Below the pieces are notes generated by a model. The model was not told the DNA's origin. It saw only the letters and a program-made list of their open reading frames with translations, and made no database searches. Shown piece after piece: positions 8,740 through 17,086 of a DNA stretch of 22,829 nucleotides. How positions within the stretch are numbered: the first letter of the stretch is position 1; each line of letters opens with the position of its first letter. Position numbers and translations under genes: made by a program. Source of the stretch: an uncultured Alphaproteobacteria bacterium (GTDB taxonomy: Bacteria; Pseudomonadota; Alphaproteobacteria; GCA-2731375); assembly GCA_913049615.1 (NCBI GenBank), contig CAJWZI010000002.1, forward strand, positions 1-22,829, read 5' to 3'.

Positions 8740-9405
8740 TCAATCTTCAAAGCTGGCGTCGCTCCGGATCAAGGATAAGAATTCGCGTCGTGTGGCAGAA
8801 TTTTCGCGGAAGGCGCCTAACATGCGTGAGGTGGCAAGCGCTGCACCAGGTTTGTACACGCCGCGGGTAGTCATGCATTGGTGCGAGGCCTCGATCATCA
8901 CGGCTACGCCCAAGGGTTGTAGCACTTCCTGAATAGTATTGGCAATTTGAGCCGTCATTTTTTCCTGGATTTGCAAGCGCTTGGCATAAACTTGTACTAG
9001 GCGGGCCAGTTTGGAAATGCCCACCACCCGGTGGTCTGGTAAATAGGCGATATGGGCCCGGCCCAGGATTGGTGCCATGTGATGTTCGCAATGGCTTTCA
9101 AAACGTATATCCCGTAACAAGACCATTTCGTCGTAACCTTCGACTTCCTCGAAGGTGCGCTGCAGAATTTCTACCGGGTCGTCGTGATAGCCTGTAAAAA
9201 ATTCCTCATAGGCTCGAACTACGCGTTCGGGCGTGCCGACTAGGCCCTCACGATCTGGGTCGTCGCCGGCCCAGCGTACCAGGGTGCGGACGGCTCCCTC
9301 TGCCTCTTCTCGGCTGGGGCGACGTTCCTGCGCGGCTCGGCGTTCAGCGGCTAAAGATTCCGCCAGATTCAATTCTGGACCAAAATTTTTTTTCTGTTCG
9401 TTCAT
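8740..9405 (-). CDS. folE: GTP cyclohydrolase I
   Basis: Converts GTP to 7,8-dihydroneopterin triphosphate, the first step of tetrahydrofolate synthesis, in the cytoplasm. Its 221 residues match the usual length of about 220. The zinc ligands Cys106 and His109 (in ESHCEHH) and Cys177 (in [10 protein letters not shown]) are present, as is the conserved stretch [19 protein letters not shown]. The ATG is preceded by a GAAGG ribosome binding site. It lies 57 bases downstream of ureG on the same strand and may be read from the urease transcript. That is not a common functional pairing, and no other folate gene is in the window. Confidence 0.97.
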   Translation of the reverse strand: MNEQKKNFGPELNLAESLAAERRAAQERRPSREEAEGAVRTLVRWAGDDPDREGLVGTPERVVRAYEEFFTGYHDDPVEILQRTFEEVEGYDEMVLLRDIRFESHCEHHMAPILGRAHIAYLPDHRVVGISKLARLVQVYAKRLQIQEKMTAQIANTIQEVLQPLGVAVMIEASHQCMTTRGVYKPGAALATSRMLGAFRENSATRREFLSLIRSDASFED

Positions 9406-9462
9406 TGTCTAGCCTTCATATAGATTCTGTCAATGTAGGCACGCTGGCGAAAAGAACAAGGG

Positions 9463-10095
9463 TCATGCGAGACCACCGGCCTCGCTGATAAAACCAGCCA
9501 CCATATCCAATCCCTCGAGGGTCTTTAAATTCGTGAAGACAAATGGCCGTTCGCCCCGCATACGCAATGTATCTTGGCGCATAATTTCTAGATCTGCGCC
9601 GACCAACGGGGCGAGGTCGATCTTATTGATCACCAGTAGGTCTGATCGGGTGATGCCTGGCCCACCTTTTCGTGGAATTTTCTCGCCTGCCCCTACGTCG
9701 ATGACATAGATAGTCAGATCCGCAAGTTCAGGGCTGAAAGTAGCTGCTAGGTTATCGCCGCCGGATTCAATCAAGCAAATTTCTGCAGACGGAAAGGCGC
9801 TGCTCATCTGGGCTACTGCGGCTAGGTTGATGGAGGCGTCCTCCCGAATTGCCGTATGTGGGCAACCGCCGGTTTCCACTCCCATAATTCTTTCCGCCGG
9901 CAGGGCCCCGCTGCGGGTTAATATCATCTGGTCTTCTTTGGTATAGATATCATTGGTGATCACTACCATGTCCCGTTCACCGCTCATACGCCGGCATAAG
10001 GCCTCCAACAACGCTGTTTTTCCGGAACCCACGGGTCCGCCGACACCTACGCGCAATGGCCCGTGATCTGATGAATGATCTGCCACAGTTCTCAT
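9463..10095 (-). CDS. ureG: Urease accessory GTPase UreG
   Basis: A SIMIBI-class GTPase that drives nickel insertion into apo-urease together with UreD and UreF. The protein is 210 residues with the P-loop GGPVGSGKT at 19-27, the conserved Cys-Pro-His nickel-binding motif at 78-80 ([13 protein letters not shown]), a switch region [15 protein letters not shown] and the guanine-specificity motif NKIDLA. The ATG overlaps the ureF stop codon by four bases, implying coupled translation. It is the last urease gene in the cluster, and folE follows. Confidence 0.97.
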   Translation of the reverse strand: MRTVADHSSDHGPLRVGVGGPVGSGKTALLEALCRRMSGERDMVVITNDIYTKEDQMILTRSGALPAERIMGVETGGCPHTAIREDASINLAAVAQMSSAFPSAEICLIESGGDNLAATFSPELADLTIYVIDVGAGEKIPRKGGPGITRSDLLVINKIDLAPLVGADLEIMRQDTLRMRGERPFVFTNLKTLEGLDMVAGFISEAGGLA

Positions 10096-10754
10096 GATCG
10101 AAATAACCTCGTATATTGGGTTTCGTGTTGCATGCTAGTCCAGTCCACCATCACTGCGGCGGAGCCGAGATCTTCGATAGACGCCTTCATCGCCATGGCC
10201 GCAACCTCGATCACCACATCCTCCAGTTCAGCTTGTGCTATTTGAGCATCAGTTTGCCCGATAGGCGCCAGACGTACGGCGGCACTGATTAAATTGGCTA
10301 ACCAGGCCTGCAAATGCAGATGTAATGACGCCTCTGTACCGATGCCGTGGGCCTTGCAGGCGATGGCCAGGGCGATGGCCAAAGTTGGCGGTCCTGGGAG
10401 GCAATTTAATTCCTCGTGAGGCCAAGCTTTTTGCACCATCTGAAGAAAGGCTTTCCCCTGGGAGAGGCTTTCCAAGGCCAACTCCTGGGTCGAAAAGGAC
10501 GCGCCAGCTAATTCGACGATCTCCCGAAATTCATCACCTTCGGCATTTAAGGCTGCGACCAGAATTATAGCTTCGTTGCGGCCGCTCCCGTGGCGTAGAT
10601 CGGCGTCTAGCCAGTCGATCAAAGTAAACCGATCGTGCACCAAACCAGCTTCGACGGCATATTCAAGGCCATGGGAATAGCTGAAGGCGCCAATGGGGAA
10701 GCTGGGTGACAGCCAGCTTTGCAGGCGCAGCAGCTGATGGTGATCAGTGATCAT
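10092..10754 (-). CDS. ureF: Urease accessory protein UreF
   Basis: An all-helical protein that acts with UreG and UreD in assembling the nickel centre of urease. I chose the ATG at 10754 (220 residues) because the protein then begins [20 protein letters not shown] and runs into the family signature [13 protein letters not shown]. The frame can be extended upstream to 10832, but that would overlap ureE by about 90 bases. With the chosen start the overlap is 11 bases. It ends in an ATGA overlap with ureG. Confidence 0.93.
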   Translation of the reverse strand: MITDHHQLLRLQSWLSPSFPIGAFSYSHGLEYAVEAGLVHDRFTLIDWLDADLRHGSGRNEAIILVAALNAEGDEFREIVELAGASFSTQELALESLSQGKAFLQMVQKAWPHEELNCLPGPPTLAIALAIACKAHGIGTEASLHLHLQAWLANLISAAVRLAPIGQTDAQIAQAELEDVVIEVAAMAMKASIEDLGSAAVMVDWTSMQHETQYTRLFRS

Positions 10755-11205
10755 GCCTGTGATCCGACGAAGGGATGTCATAGGCGCCACCTTCGGGCTG
10801 AAACGGAGCGCAGATTTGCGCCACCTGAGCACCCATTCCTCGCACCATGCCTTCGATTACGTGGTCGGGGCGTATAAGCAAGCGTTCCGTGTTTAGATCC
10901 GTAGGCAAGTGCCGGTTACCCAAATGCCAGGCCATGCGCAAAAGGGCCAAGGGTGTGGTGCAGCGAATTTCTAAAAGCGGCTCTGGTGCGGCGTGGACGG
11001 CAAGCCAACGGCCATCGCTGACCTGCAGGCCATCTCCGTTTGCCATCGCGATGGCCTTGGGCAAGTCCAACAAGATGTCCTCGCCGCCGTCCGTACACAG
11101 ACGAATGCGTCGGCGATGCCGGTTATCGAAGTTTAAGGTCACACCATCCTCGGCTAATTCGGACGGCCAATCGTCGCGGGGAAAATGGGCAATGGCACGT
11201 TCCAT
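10744..11205 (-). CDS. ureE: Urease accessory nickel chaperone UreE
   Basis: A metallochaperone that delivers nickel to the urease activation complex. The 153-residue protein has the family motif HLGNRHLPTDL and the RPDHVIEGMVRGMGA stretch containing the dimer-interface nickel-binding histidine. The C-terminus carries only a short His-rich tail (HRHDH), much less than the long His tails of some homologues. The gene starts 9 bases after ureC with an AGGAGA ribosome binding site and overlaps ureF. Confidence 0.93.
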   Translation of the reverse strand: MERAIAHFPRDDWPSELAEDGVTLNFDNRHRRRIRLCTDGGEDILLDLPKAIAMANGDGLQVSDGRWLAVHAAPEPLLEIRCTTPLALLRMAWHLGNRHLPTDLNTERLLIRPDHVIEGMVRGMGAQVAQICAPFQPEGGAYDIPSSDHRHDH

Positions 11206-11214
11206 AGTCGTCTC

Positions 11215-12921
11215 CTAGTACATGAAGTAGCGCTGGGCCATTGCCAGTACTTCCGCTGGTTCGCAGGTTAACAATTTGCCGTCCGCGTGCACTTCATAGG
11301 TTTCCGGATCCACCTCAATTTTGGGCAATGAATTGTTCAAAATCATGGCACCTTTGCCGATGCCGCCACGTGTGTTGCTGACTGGCAGCACTCGCTTGGA
11401 CAAGCCATATTGTTCCCCCACACCAGCAGCCGCTTGAGACACGAACGTCACGGCGGAGGCTGACTGTGCTCCGCCAAAGGCCCCAAACATAGGACGCAGG
11501 TATTGTGGTTGCGGCGTGGGGATCGAGGCGTTGGGATCGCCCATCTGAGCTGCTGCGATAGTGCCCATCTTCAATACCAGGTCTGGCTTTACGCCAAAAA
11601 AAGCTGGTGACCAAATACAAAGGTCTGCCAGTTTTCCCACTTCAATCGATCCTACATACTGGGCAATTCCTTGGGCGACAGCAGGATTAATAGTATATTT
11701 CGCTACATAACGTCGGGCGCGTACATTGTCGTTATCTCCGGTCTCGTCATCCATTGCGCCGAATTGCTTTTTCATCTTATCAGCGGTCTGCCAGGTCCGG
11801 ATGATAACTTCTCCGACTCGACCCATGGCTTGGCTATCCGAGGCGATAATAGAAAAAGCCCCCAGGTCATGCAGAATATCCTCTGCTGCGATCGTCTCTT
11901 TACGGATACGGCTTTCTGCGAAGGCGACGTCTTCGGCGATGTTAGGATCCAGGTGATGACAAACCATCAACATATCCAGATGCTCGTCAAGGGTGTTGCG
12001 GGTATATGGCCGCGTCGGATTGGTAGACGATGGGATGACGTTGGCTTCCCCGCAGACCTTAATGATGTCTGGGGCATGGCCGCCGCCAGCACCCTCGGTG
12101 TGGAAGGCATGGATAGTACGGCCTTTGAAGGCAGCAGTAGAATTTTCCACAAAGCCTGATTCGTTCAAAGTATCCGTATGGATCATTACCTGAACATCCA
12201 TATCATCGGCTACAGATAGGCAGGTATCAATGGCAGATGGGGTAGTGCCCCAGTCCTCGTGCAATTTCAGACCACAGGCACCAGCCTGGACTTGCTCCAC
12301 CAGGGCTTTGGGTAGGGAAGCATTGCCCTTGCCAAAGAAGCCCAAGTTCATGGGAAAGCCATCTGCGGCCTGCAGCATGCGTTCAATATGCCATGGCCCT
12401 GGTGTACAGGTAGTTGCGTTGGTACCTGTGGCAGGCCCGGTACCGCCACCCATCATTGTGGTGACGCCCGAAAACAGCGCCTCTTCAATCTGCTGTGGGC
12501 AAATGAAGTGGATATGTACATCCAGGCCGCCAGCGGTGATGATTTTACCTTCTCCGGCAATGGCCTCGGTGGGTGGCCCTACAATGATATCTACGTCGGG
12601 CTGGATATCCGGATTGCCAGCCTTGCCGATGCCAGTGATGCGACCATTGGTGATGCCAATATCGGCCTTCACAACGCCCCAATGGTCCAGGATTAGAGCG
12701 TTTGTGATGACTGTATCTGCGGCGCCATCAGCACGGCTTACCTGACTTTGGCCCATACCGTCGCGGATCACCTTGCCGCCACCAAATTTTACCTCTTCAC
12801 CGTAGATGGTGTGATCATACTCCACCTCGATGAACAAATCGGTATCTGCCAGTCGTACTTTGTCCCCCACAGTGGGACCATACATATGGGCATAATCTTC
12901 CCGGTTCATTTTGGCTGACAT
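11215..12921 (-). CDS. ureC: Urease alpha subunit UreC
   Basis: The catalytic subunit of nickel urease, which hydrolyses urea to ammonia and carbamate in the cytoplasm. The 568-residue length is typical. All active-site residues are visible: His136 and His138 (HIHF), carbamylated Lys219 with His221 (GLKLHEDWG), His248 (MIHTD), His274 (HAFHTEG), Cys321-His322 on the mobile flap (MVCHHLD) and Asp362 (ASDSQAMGR). This strongly suggests an active enzyme. An AGGGG/GGAG ribosome binding site lies ahead of the ATG, 3 bases after the ureB stop. Confidence 0.98.
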   Translation of the reverse strand: MSAKMNREDYAHMYGPTVGDKVRLADTDLFIEVEYDHTIYGEEVKFGGGKVIRDGMGQSQVSRADGAADTVITNALILDHWGVVKADIGITNGRITGIGKAGNPDIQPDVDIIVGPPTEAIAGEGKIITAGGLDVHIHFICPQQIEEALFSGVTTMMGGGTGPATGTNATTCTPGPWHIERMLQAADGFPMNLGFFGKGNASLPKALVEQVQAGACGLKLHEDWGTTPSAIDTCLSVADDMDVQVMIHTDTLNESGFVENSTAAFKGRTIHAFHTEGAGGGHAPDIIKVCGEANVIPSSTNPTRPYTRNTLDEHLDMLMVCHHLDPNIAEDVAFAESRIRKETIAAEDILHDLGAFSIIASDSQAMGRVGEVIIRTWQTADKMKKQFGAMDDETGDNDNVRARRYVAKYTINPAVAQGIAQYVGSIEVGKLADLCIWSPAFFGVKPDLVLKMGTIAAAQMGDPNASIPTPQPQYLRPMFGAFGGAQSASAVTFVSQAAAGVGEQYGLSKRVLPVSNTRGGIGKGAMILNNSLPKIEVDPETYEVHADGKLLTCEPAEVLAMAQRYFMY

Positions 12922-12924
12922 AAC

Positions 12925-13242
12925 TTAATTCTCCCCATCAAGGGCACCGCCCACGGCGCCGTTAAAGCCGTGGACTACCCGGTCGCCACGATAGGGCACG
13001 AGGGGCACTTCACGGCTCTGCCCCGGCTCGAAGCGGATCGCGGTGCCGGCGGGAATATTCAGTCGGCGGCCGCGCGCGGCTTTCCGATCAAAATCCAGGG
13101 CCGCGTTTGTTTCAAAGAAATGATAGTGGCTGCCTACCTGTATTGGGCGGTCGCCAGTGTTCGCGATGGTTAGGGTGATGATGTCCTGACCTTCGTTCAA
13201 GGTCAGTTCACCACTTTGCGCGATAATCTCGCCTGGGATCAT
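12925..13242 (-). CDS. ureB: Urease beta subunit UreB
   Basis: A structural subunit of the urease (UreA-UreB-UreC) complex, 105 residues. I chose the ATG at 13242 because the protein then starts MIPGEI, the standard UreB N-terminus, and a GAGGG ribosome binding site lies at suitable spacing. A TTG at 13257 in the same frame would add five residues. Conserved stretches [12 protein letters not shown] and [15 protein letters not shown] are present. It lies 11 bases after ureA and 3 bases before ureC. Confidence 0.96.
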   Translation of the reverse strand: MIPGEIIAQSGELTLNEGQDIITLTIANTGDRPIQVGSHYHFFETNAALDFDRKAARGRRLNIPAGTAIRFEPGQSREVPLVPYRGDRVVHGFNGAVGGALDGEN

Positions 13243-13253
13243 GACTTTTGCCC

Positions 13254-13556
13254 TCAACGTATGGGATGATGCACGGTGACCAGCTTGGTCCCGTCGGGAA
13301 AGGTAGCTTCGACCTGAACGTCATGTAGCATCTCCGGGATGCCTTCCATGACCTGATCGCGGCTCAGAAGCGTGGCGCCTGCTGACATCAGGTCAGCGAC
13401 AGTGCGGCCATCACGGGCGCCTTCGACGACGAAATCAGTGATCAAGGCTACCGCTTCCGGATAGTTCATTTTTACACCGCGCTCTAGACGGTTGCGGGCC
13501 ACCATAGCGGCGGTGGCTACCATTAGTTTGTCTTTTTCCCGTGGGGTCAAAAACAT
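13254..13556 (-). CDS. ureA: Urease gamma subunit UreA
   Basis: The 100-residue gamma subunit of urease. The ATG at 13556 gives the canonical N-terminus [20 protein letters not shown] and is preceded by a strong GAGGAGG ribosome binding site. The open frame extends upstream to 13646, but that part overlaps ureD and does not resemble the family. Conserved stretches [20 protein letters not shown] and [18 protein letters not shown] are intact. Confidence 0.97.
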   Translation of the reverse strand: MFLTPREKDKLMVATAAMVARNRLERGVKMNYPEAVALITDFVVEGARDGRTVADLMSAGATLLSRDQVMEGIPEMLHDVQVEATFPDGTKLVTVHHPIR

Positions 13557-13581
13557 CAATGTCCTCCTCGAAGTTGCGTCT

Positions 13582-14430
13582 TCAACAGGCCCAGACACGG
13601 GGCAGAGGTGCCGGATGGCCATACAGAGCGGCCCGGAATGTTGCAAGGAACGCTTCTACATCGCGGCGCAGCGAAATGTCATCGGGGCCGAGAAAACGGC
13701 AAATCAGCTGGCCGGTGCGCTCACTGACACCGGCGCGGCATACTGCTTTCCGTAGGGCGCGTCTGGCGGTTTCAAGTAAATCAGGGGCGTCAGGTGCCAC
13801 GTAAATTATTGTGGCTATAGCGTGTGCGCCGTCTAAAAGAGACCGCCGGTGGCGCAGGGCCTCAACATCCCCATTCAGGCGGAAATCATCTGCCCAAATC
13901 AGCTGGCTATCGCGGCGCAGGCGCCATTGGTCATGGATGGCGGCTTGTCTCAGATGCTCGCCCCTAGCCAGTCTACCCAGTATCAGCCAATCCATAGCAA
14001 GAAGGCGGCTATCGGTATCCACCCGGATATCTATTTTACGTGTTAGGACCGCACCGTCGAACAATATGGTTTCCTGGGGCAGCCATTCCAGGAAGGCGCC
14101 GTTGATCACTTGCAACTGGTTGCGAACAAGACAGTCGTCGCCGCGGGAACGGTAGATTTTTTCCGCCGCCTGAGTCGTTACCACGACATGAGCGCCGTCG
14201 GCCGTACAAACGGCGTAGTCTAGTTCGTCGCCATCCGTGATGCCGCCGGCTGTGTTCAACAAAACGGCCTCAACCTTGCCGCCGGGGCGGCGGGGAAGGA
14301 ATACCCGACAGGGATTGGTTTGATAAAGATCCGTAAGTCGGTTTTCTCGGCCGGCGAAACATACGCGTGCACTGCCTCTAAGGCGTTGCAACGGTATTGG
14401 TGGCTTAGATCGTGAGATAGCGGCGTACAT
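13582..14430 (-). CDS. ureD: Urease accessory protein UreD
   Basis: A scaffold protein that binds urease and UreF/UreG during nickel-centre assembly; 282 residues from the ATG at 14430. Family landmarks are the N-terminal [19 protein letters not shown] region, [29 protein letters not shown] and [14 protein letters not shown]. The frame extends upstream to 14490, but that extra part is the urtE remnant read out of frame, so it is excluded; ATG 14436 is a near alternative. The start lies within the last codons of the urtE remnant, suggesting that ureD once followed an intact urtE by a short overlap. It is 25 bases upstream of ureA. Confidence 0.93.
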   Translation of the reverse strand: MYAAISRSKPPIPLQRLRGSARVCFAGRENRLTDLYQTNPCRVFLPRRPGGKVEAVLLNTAGGITDGDELDYAVCTADGAHVVVTTQAAEKIYRSRGDDCLVRNQLQVINGAFLEWLPQETILFDGAVLTRKIDIRVDTDSRLLAMDWLILGRLARGEHLRQAAIHDQWRLRRDSQLIWADDFRLNGDVEALRHRRSLLDGAHAIATIIYVAPDAPDLLETARRALRKAVCRAGVSERTGQLICRFLGPDDISLRRDVEAFLATFRAALYGHPAPLPRVWAC

Positions 14431-14584
14431 CTTCATCCACCATATCGGACCTTTGGCCGGATAACACCACTCCTCCCCGTTCCATGACAATAAAACTATC
14501 GGTCAGATCCCGGGCCAATTCGAAATGCTACTCCACCGGTACAATCGCCATGTTGCCACGGTCCCGCAACAGGCCGATGATCCG
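14405..14584 (-). pseudogene. urtE: 3' remnant of urtE, urea ABC transporter ATPase
   Basis: Reading the minus strand from 14584 to the TAA at 14405-14407 gives about 58 codons matching the C-terminus of UrtE/LivF-type ABC ATPases. Recognisable stretches are RIIGLLRDRGNMAIVPVE, then HFELARDLTDSFIVMERG, then [22 protein letters not shown] at 14528-14530 replaces the Gln expected in the VEQ-Y-F stretch, and another TAG lies at 14585-14587. Everything upstream (Walker A, signature, Walker B) is absent, and an AT-rich stretch separates it from prpE. In many proteobacteria urtABCDE directly precedes ureD, so this is the end of a deleted urea transporter operon. The remnant cannot encode a functional ATPase. 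Confidence 0.85.
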
Positions 14585-14586
14585 CT

Positions 14587-14635
14587 AAAAATTAAGACTA
14601 AATAATTCTTGTATTTTTTTAAAATTTTTGAGGAT
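14587..14635. other. AT-rich junction between prpE and the urtE remnant
   Basis: About 49 bases made almost only of A and T, in sharp contrast to both flanks. It holds a long T run and AAAATTTT, plus an imperfect inverted repeat (AAAAATTAAGA against TCTTGTATTTTT). It begins exactly where the similarity to UrtE ends. It may mark the deletion point, act as a terminator for prpE or provide a new promoter for ureD; no clear -35/-10 pair was found. Confidence 0.4.
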
Positions 14636-16540
14636 CTATTCGCGGCTGATGCCATAGCCGATCGACTTCAAGGCTTGGGTGATCTCATCTAGGATCACAG
14701 GATCGTCGATGGTTGCTGGCATTTTCCAATCCTTGCCATCGGCAATGGCGCCGATGGTGCCGCGCAGGATCTTGCCCGATCGGGTCTTGGGCAGACGCGC
14801 CACAACCGTGCATGTCTTGAACGCCGCCACGGGGCCAATTTCGGTCCGCACCTTGCTGACTAGTTCTTGGCAGATCGTCGCCTCATGACGGTCGACACCG
14901 GTCTTAAGCACGACAAAACCAACTGGCACCTGTCCCTTCAGGTCGTCGGCCACACCGAGCACGGCGCATTCCGCCACGTCCTGGTGGCCGGCCAGCACTT
15001 CCTCCATGCCACCCGTGGATAAGCGATGGCCAGCAACGTTGATAATGTCGTCGGTGCGGGACATAATATAGAGGTAATCGTCTTCATCTTGAAAGCCGGC
15101 GTCGGCGGTTTTGTAGTAGCCTGGAAATTCTTCCATATAGGATTCAATGAAACGGTCATCCGCTTGCCACAAGGTTGGCAGGCAACCCGGCGGCATCGGT
15201 AGCTTGACTACAATAGCGCCGGTTTCGCCGCGCGGCACTTCTTTGCAGTTCTTGTCCACGACCTGGACGTCAAACCCAGGTACGGCCTTGGTCGGTGAGC
15301 CATATTTAACAGGCAGCGCACCCAAACCCATACAGTTGGCAGCGATCGCCCAGCCTGTCTCTGTCTGCCACCAATGATCAATCACGGGCTTTTGCAATTG
15401 CTTTTCTGCCCATTGAATGGTGTCCGGATCCGCCCGCTCGCCGGCCAGGAATAAGGTACGGAAATTCGACAGATCGTACTTTGACAGCAAGGTTCCATCG
15501 GGATCTTCCCGCCGAATAGCTCGGAATGCCGTTGGTGCTGTAAATAAAGCCACGCAATTGTGCTGTTCGATGACCCGCCAAAAGACACCCGCGTCCGGTG
15601 TGCCCACAGGTTTGCCTTCGAACAAAATTGTTGTTGCGCCATGGAATAACGGTGCATAGACGATATACGAATGACCGACCACCCAGCCCACGTCGGACGC
15701 CGACCACCACACTTCACCGGGGTTCACGTCATAGATGTTTTTCATGGACCATTTCAACGCGACCAGATGACCACCGTTGTCCCGCACTACGCCCTTGGGG
15801 ATGCCAGTGGTGCCAGAGGTATACAGGATATACAGTGGATCTGTGGCCAGAATTGGTACGCAGTCGGCTGGTTGCGCGCTGTCCATGACATCGTCCCAGT
15901 CATAATCTCGACCTGTGACCAAATTTGCCATTTCCATATCGCGCTGCAGAATCACGCAAGAATCCGGTTTGTGGCTTGCCATATCAATGGCCCCGTCCAG
16001 CAATGGCTTGTATGGCACCACCCGGCCTGGTTCGATGCCGCAAGAGGCCGAGACGATGACTTTGGGCAAGGCATCGTCGATGCGGGTAGCTAGTTCGTTA
16101 GCAGCGAAGCCGCCGAACACGACCGAGTGCACAGCGCCAATTCGGGCGCAGGCGAGCATCGCCACAGCGGTTTCCGGTACCATGGGCATATAAATGATGA
16201 CCCTATCGCCCTTCTCCACGCCCAGGCCTCGCATCATGCCGGCGCATTGCGCGACCTGGGCTTGTAGCTCTGCGTAGGTAATCGTCCGCATACTGTCAGT
16301 TATGGGGGAATCATAAATTATCGCCGCTTGATTGCCACGCCCGGCTTCGACGTGACGGTCCACGGCGTTATAGCAAGTGTTAGTCTCGGCGCCTGTGAAC
16401 CAGCGGTAAAAAGGAGGACGGCTGTCGTCCAACACCTTGTCCCAGGTTTTCGTCCAATGGATATCCTGGGCTGCCTCGGCCCAAAAGCTTTGAGGGTTGT
16501 GTTTCCAAGCGCCATAAATCTCGTCGTATCCACCGGCCAT
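14636..16540 (-). CDS. prpE: Propionate-CoA ligase, PrpE type
   Basis: An AMP-forming acyl-CoA synthetase that activates propionate (and less well acetate) to its CoA thioester in the cytoplasm. The 634 residues and the N-terminus (YDEIYGAWKHNPQSFWAEAA) match PrpE better than Acs. The P-loop-like AMP motif TSGTTGIPKG is at 241-250, the adenylate-binding DHWWQTETGW lies in the middle, and the C-terminal domain carries SRTDDIINVAGHRLSTGG and the catalytic, acylation-regulated Lys590 in TRSGKILRG. An AGGA ribosome binding site lies ahead of the ATG. No methylcitrate or methylmalonyl pathway genes are in the window. An acetyl-CoA synthetase with overlapping specificity is the alternative. Confidence 0.93.
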   Translation of the reverse strand: MAGGYDEIYGAWKHNPQSFWAEAAQDIHWTKTWDKVLDDSRPPFYRWFTGAETNTCYNAVDRHVEAGRGNQAAIIYDSPITDSMRTITYAELQAQVAQCAGMMRGLGVEKGDRVIIYMPMVPETAVAMLACARIGAVHSVVFGGFAANELATRIDDALPKVIVSASCGIEPGRVVPYKPLLDGAIDMASHKPDSCVILQRDMEMANLVTGRDYDWDDVMDSAQPADCVPILATDPLYILYTSGTTGIPKGVVRDNGGHLVALKWSMKNIYDVNPGEVWWSASDVGWVVGHSYIVYAPLFHGATTILFEGKPVGTPDAGVFWRVIEQHNCVALFTAPTAFRAIRREDPDGTLLSKYDLSNFRTLFLAGERADPDTIQWAEKQLQKPVIDHWWQTETGWAIAANCMGLGALPVKYGSPTKAVPGFDVQVVDKNCKEVPRGETGAIVVKLPMPPGCLPTLWQADDRFIESYMEEFPGYYKTADAGFQDEDDYLYIMSRTDDIINVAGHRLSTGGMEEVLAGHQDVAECAVLGVADDLKGQVPVGFVVLKTGVDRHEATICQELVSKVRTEIGPVAAFKTCTVVARLPKTRSGKILRGTIGAIADGKDWKMPATIDDPVILDEITQALKSIGYGISRE

Positions 16541-16628
16541 TAGAATTTTCCTGTTAACAGCGTATCGTTGGTCTTTGGGTCATTATGACGCCTTGTCATC
16601 GGTGTGTCATGAAGCGATCAATCTAATC

Positions 16629-16658
16629 GGTATATATGGGCGCCAGCACGTCAGGCAA
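16629..16658 (-). promoter_or_regulatory. Candidate promoter for prpE
   Basis: On the minus strand TTGCCT (16653-16658) is followed 16 bases later by TATATA (16631-16636), or TATACC at 18 bases. Both boxes match the sigma-70 consensus at four of six positions. It lies about 90 bases before the prpE start and just beyond the thioesterase remnant. Confidence 0.35.
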
Positions 16659-16661
16659 ATA

Positions 16662-16942
16662 TTAGTCGTTCAAACCCCTGGACGCTTTCATGACCGCGTT
16701 AGTTCTCTGGGACAATTCACCATCTGCGTTCAGAAGACCATAGGCAAAGATCAGGCTTCGGGTTTCCTTGATAACGTTGACATAGGGTCCCATCCATTGT
16801 TCCTGGCGCACAGGTGCTGGGAATTCGGACGTCATGTTGATGATCACTGTGCAGCCGCGCCGGTCGGTCTGAACATTGGTGCTAGACCCAGTTCGATACC
16901 CATCAAGGCAAACAGCGTGCCGACATGGCAAACGCGCCACAT
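16662..16942 (-). pseudogene. Frameshifted remnant of a PaaI-like hotdog thioesterase
   Basis: Two minus-strand frames together resemble a hotdog-fold thioesterase. From the ATG at 16942 one frame reads CHVGTLFALMGIELGLAPM, like the H-x-G-alpha-helix segment of the PaaI family, and ends at a stop after GAAAQ. A second frame, open to the TAA at 16662-16664, continues with CTVIINMTSEFPAPVRQEQW and then VIKETRSLIFAYGLLNADGE, the typical central and last strands. A frameshift near 16855-16880 is needed to join them. The N-terminal 40 or so residues usual in the family are missing, with a TAA directly upstream. The gene appears dead; family assignment rests on motif resemblance alone. Confidence 0.55.
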
Positions 16943-17086
16943 TTACATTTATTTTAACCTTAGGGGAACTCTAGAAAATCTTTGCTGCCCAAATGTATTA
17001 ACAAATTGTGGCTTGATGGTGCCGTTGTTTAGGCCGAGATGAATGCTTCAACTTGTCTTGGGGGCAACTGCCCTTGATAATTCTAT
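16943..17086. other. Intergenic stretch before the transporter gene
   Basis: This part of the 546-base gap between prpE and the transporter gene holds no recognisable gene. A short inverted repeat (GGGC 17062-17065, GCCC 17070-17073) lies 13 bases before the transporter ATG, and no good Shine-Dalgarno sequence is seen. It may also contain the lost 5' end of the thioesterase gene, but no similarity is visible. Confidence 0.3.

Noticed and set aside
12230..12745. 171-codon plus-strand open frame antisense to ureC
   Set aside because: It lies fully inside the strongly conserved ureC coding sequence; its low-complexity protein has no family features and no ribosome binding site, as expected of a shadow frame.
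14431..14490. N-terminal extension of UreD (from 14490)
   Set aside because: These codons are the urtE remnant in another frame and do not resemble UreD N-termini.
15671..16093. 140-codon plus-strand open frame antisense to prpE
   Set aside because: It is fully antisense to an intact conserved enzyme gene and its protein is not recognisable.
16551..16560. Perfect palindrome CTGTTAACAG just before the prpE ribosome binding site
   Set aside because: A single ten-base palindrome without a second copy or a nearby regulator gene is not enough to propose an operator.
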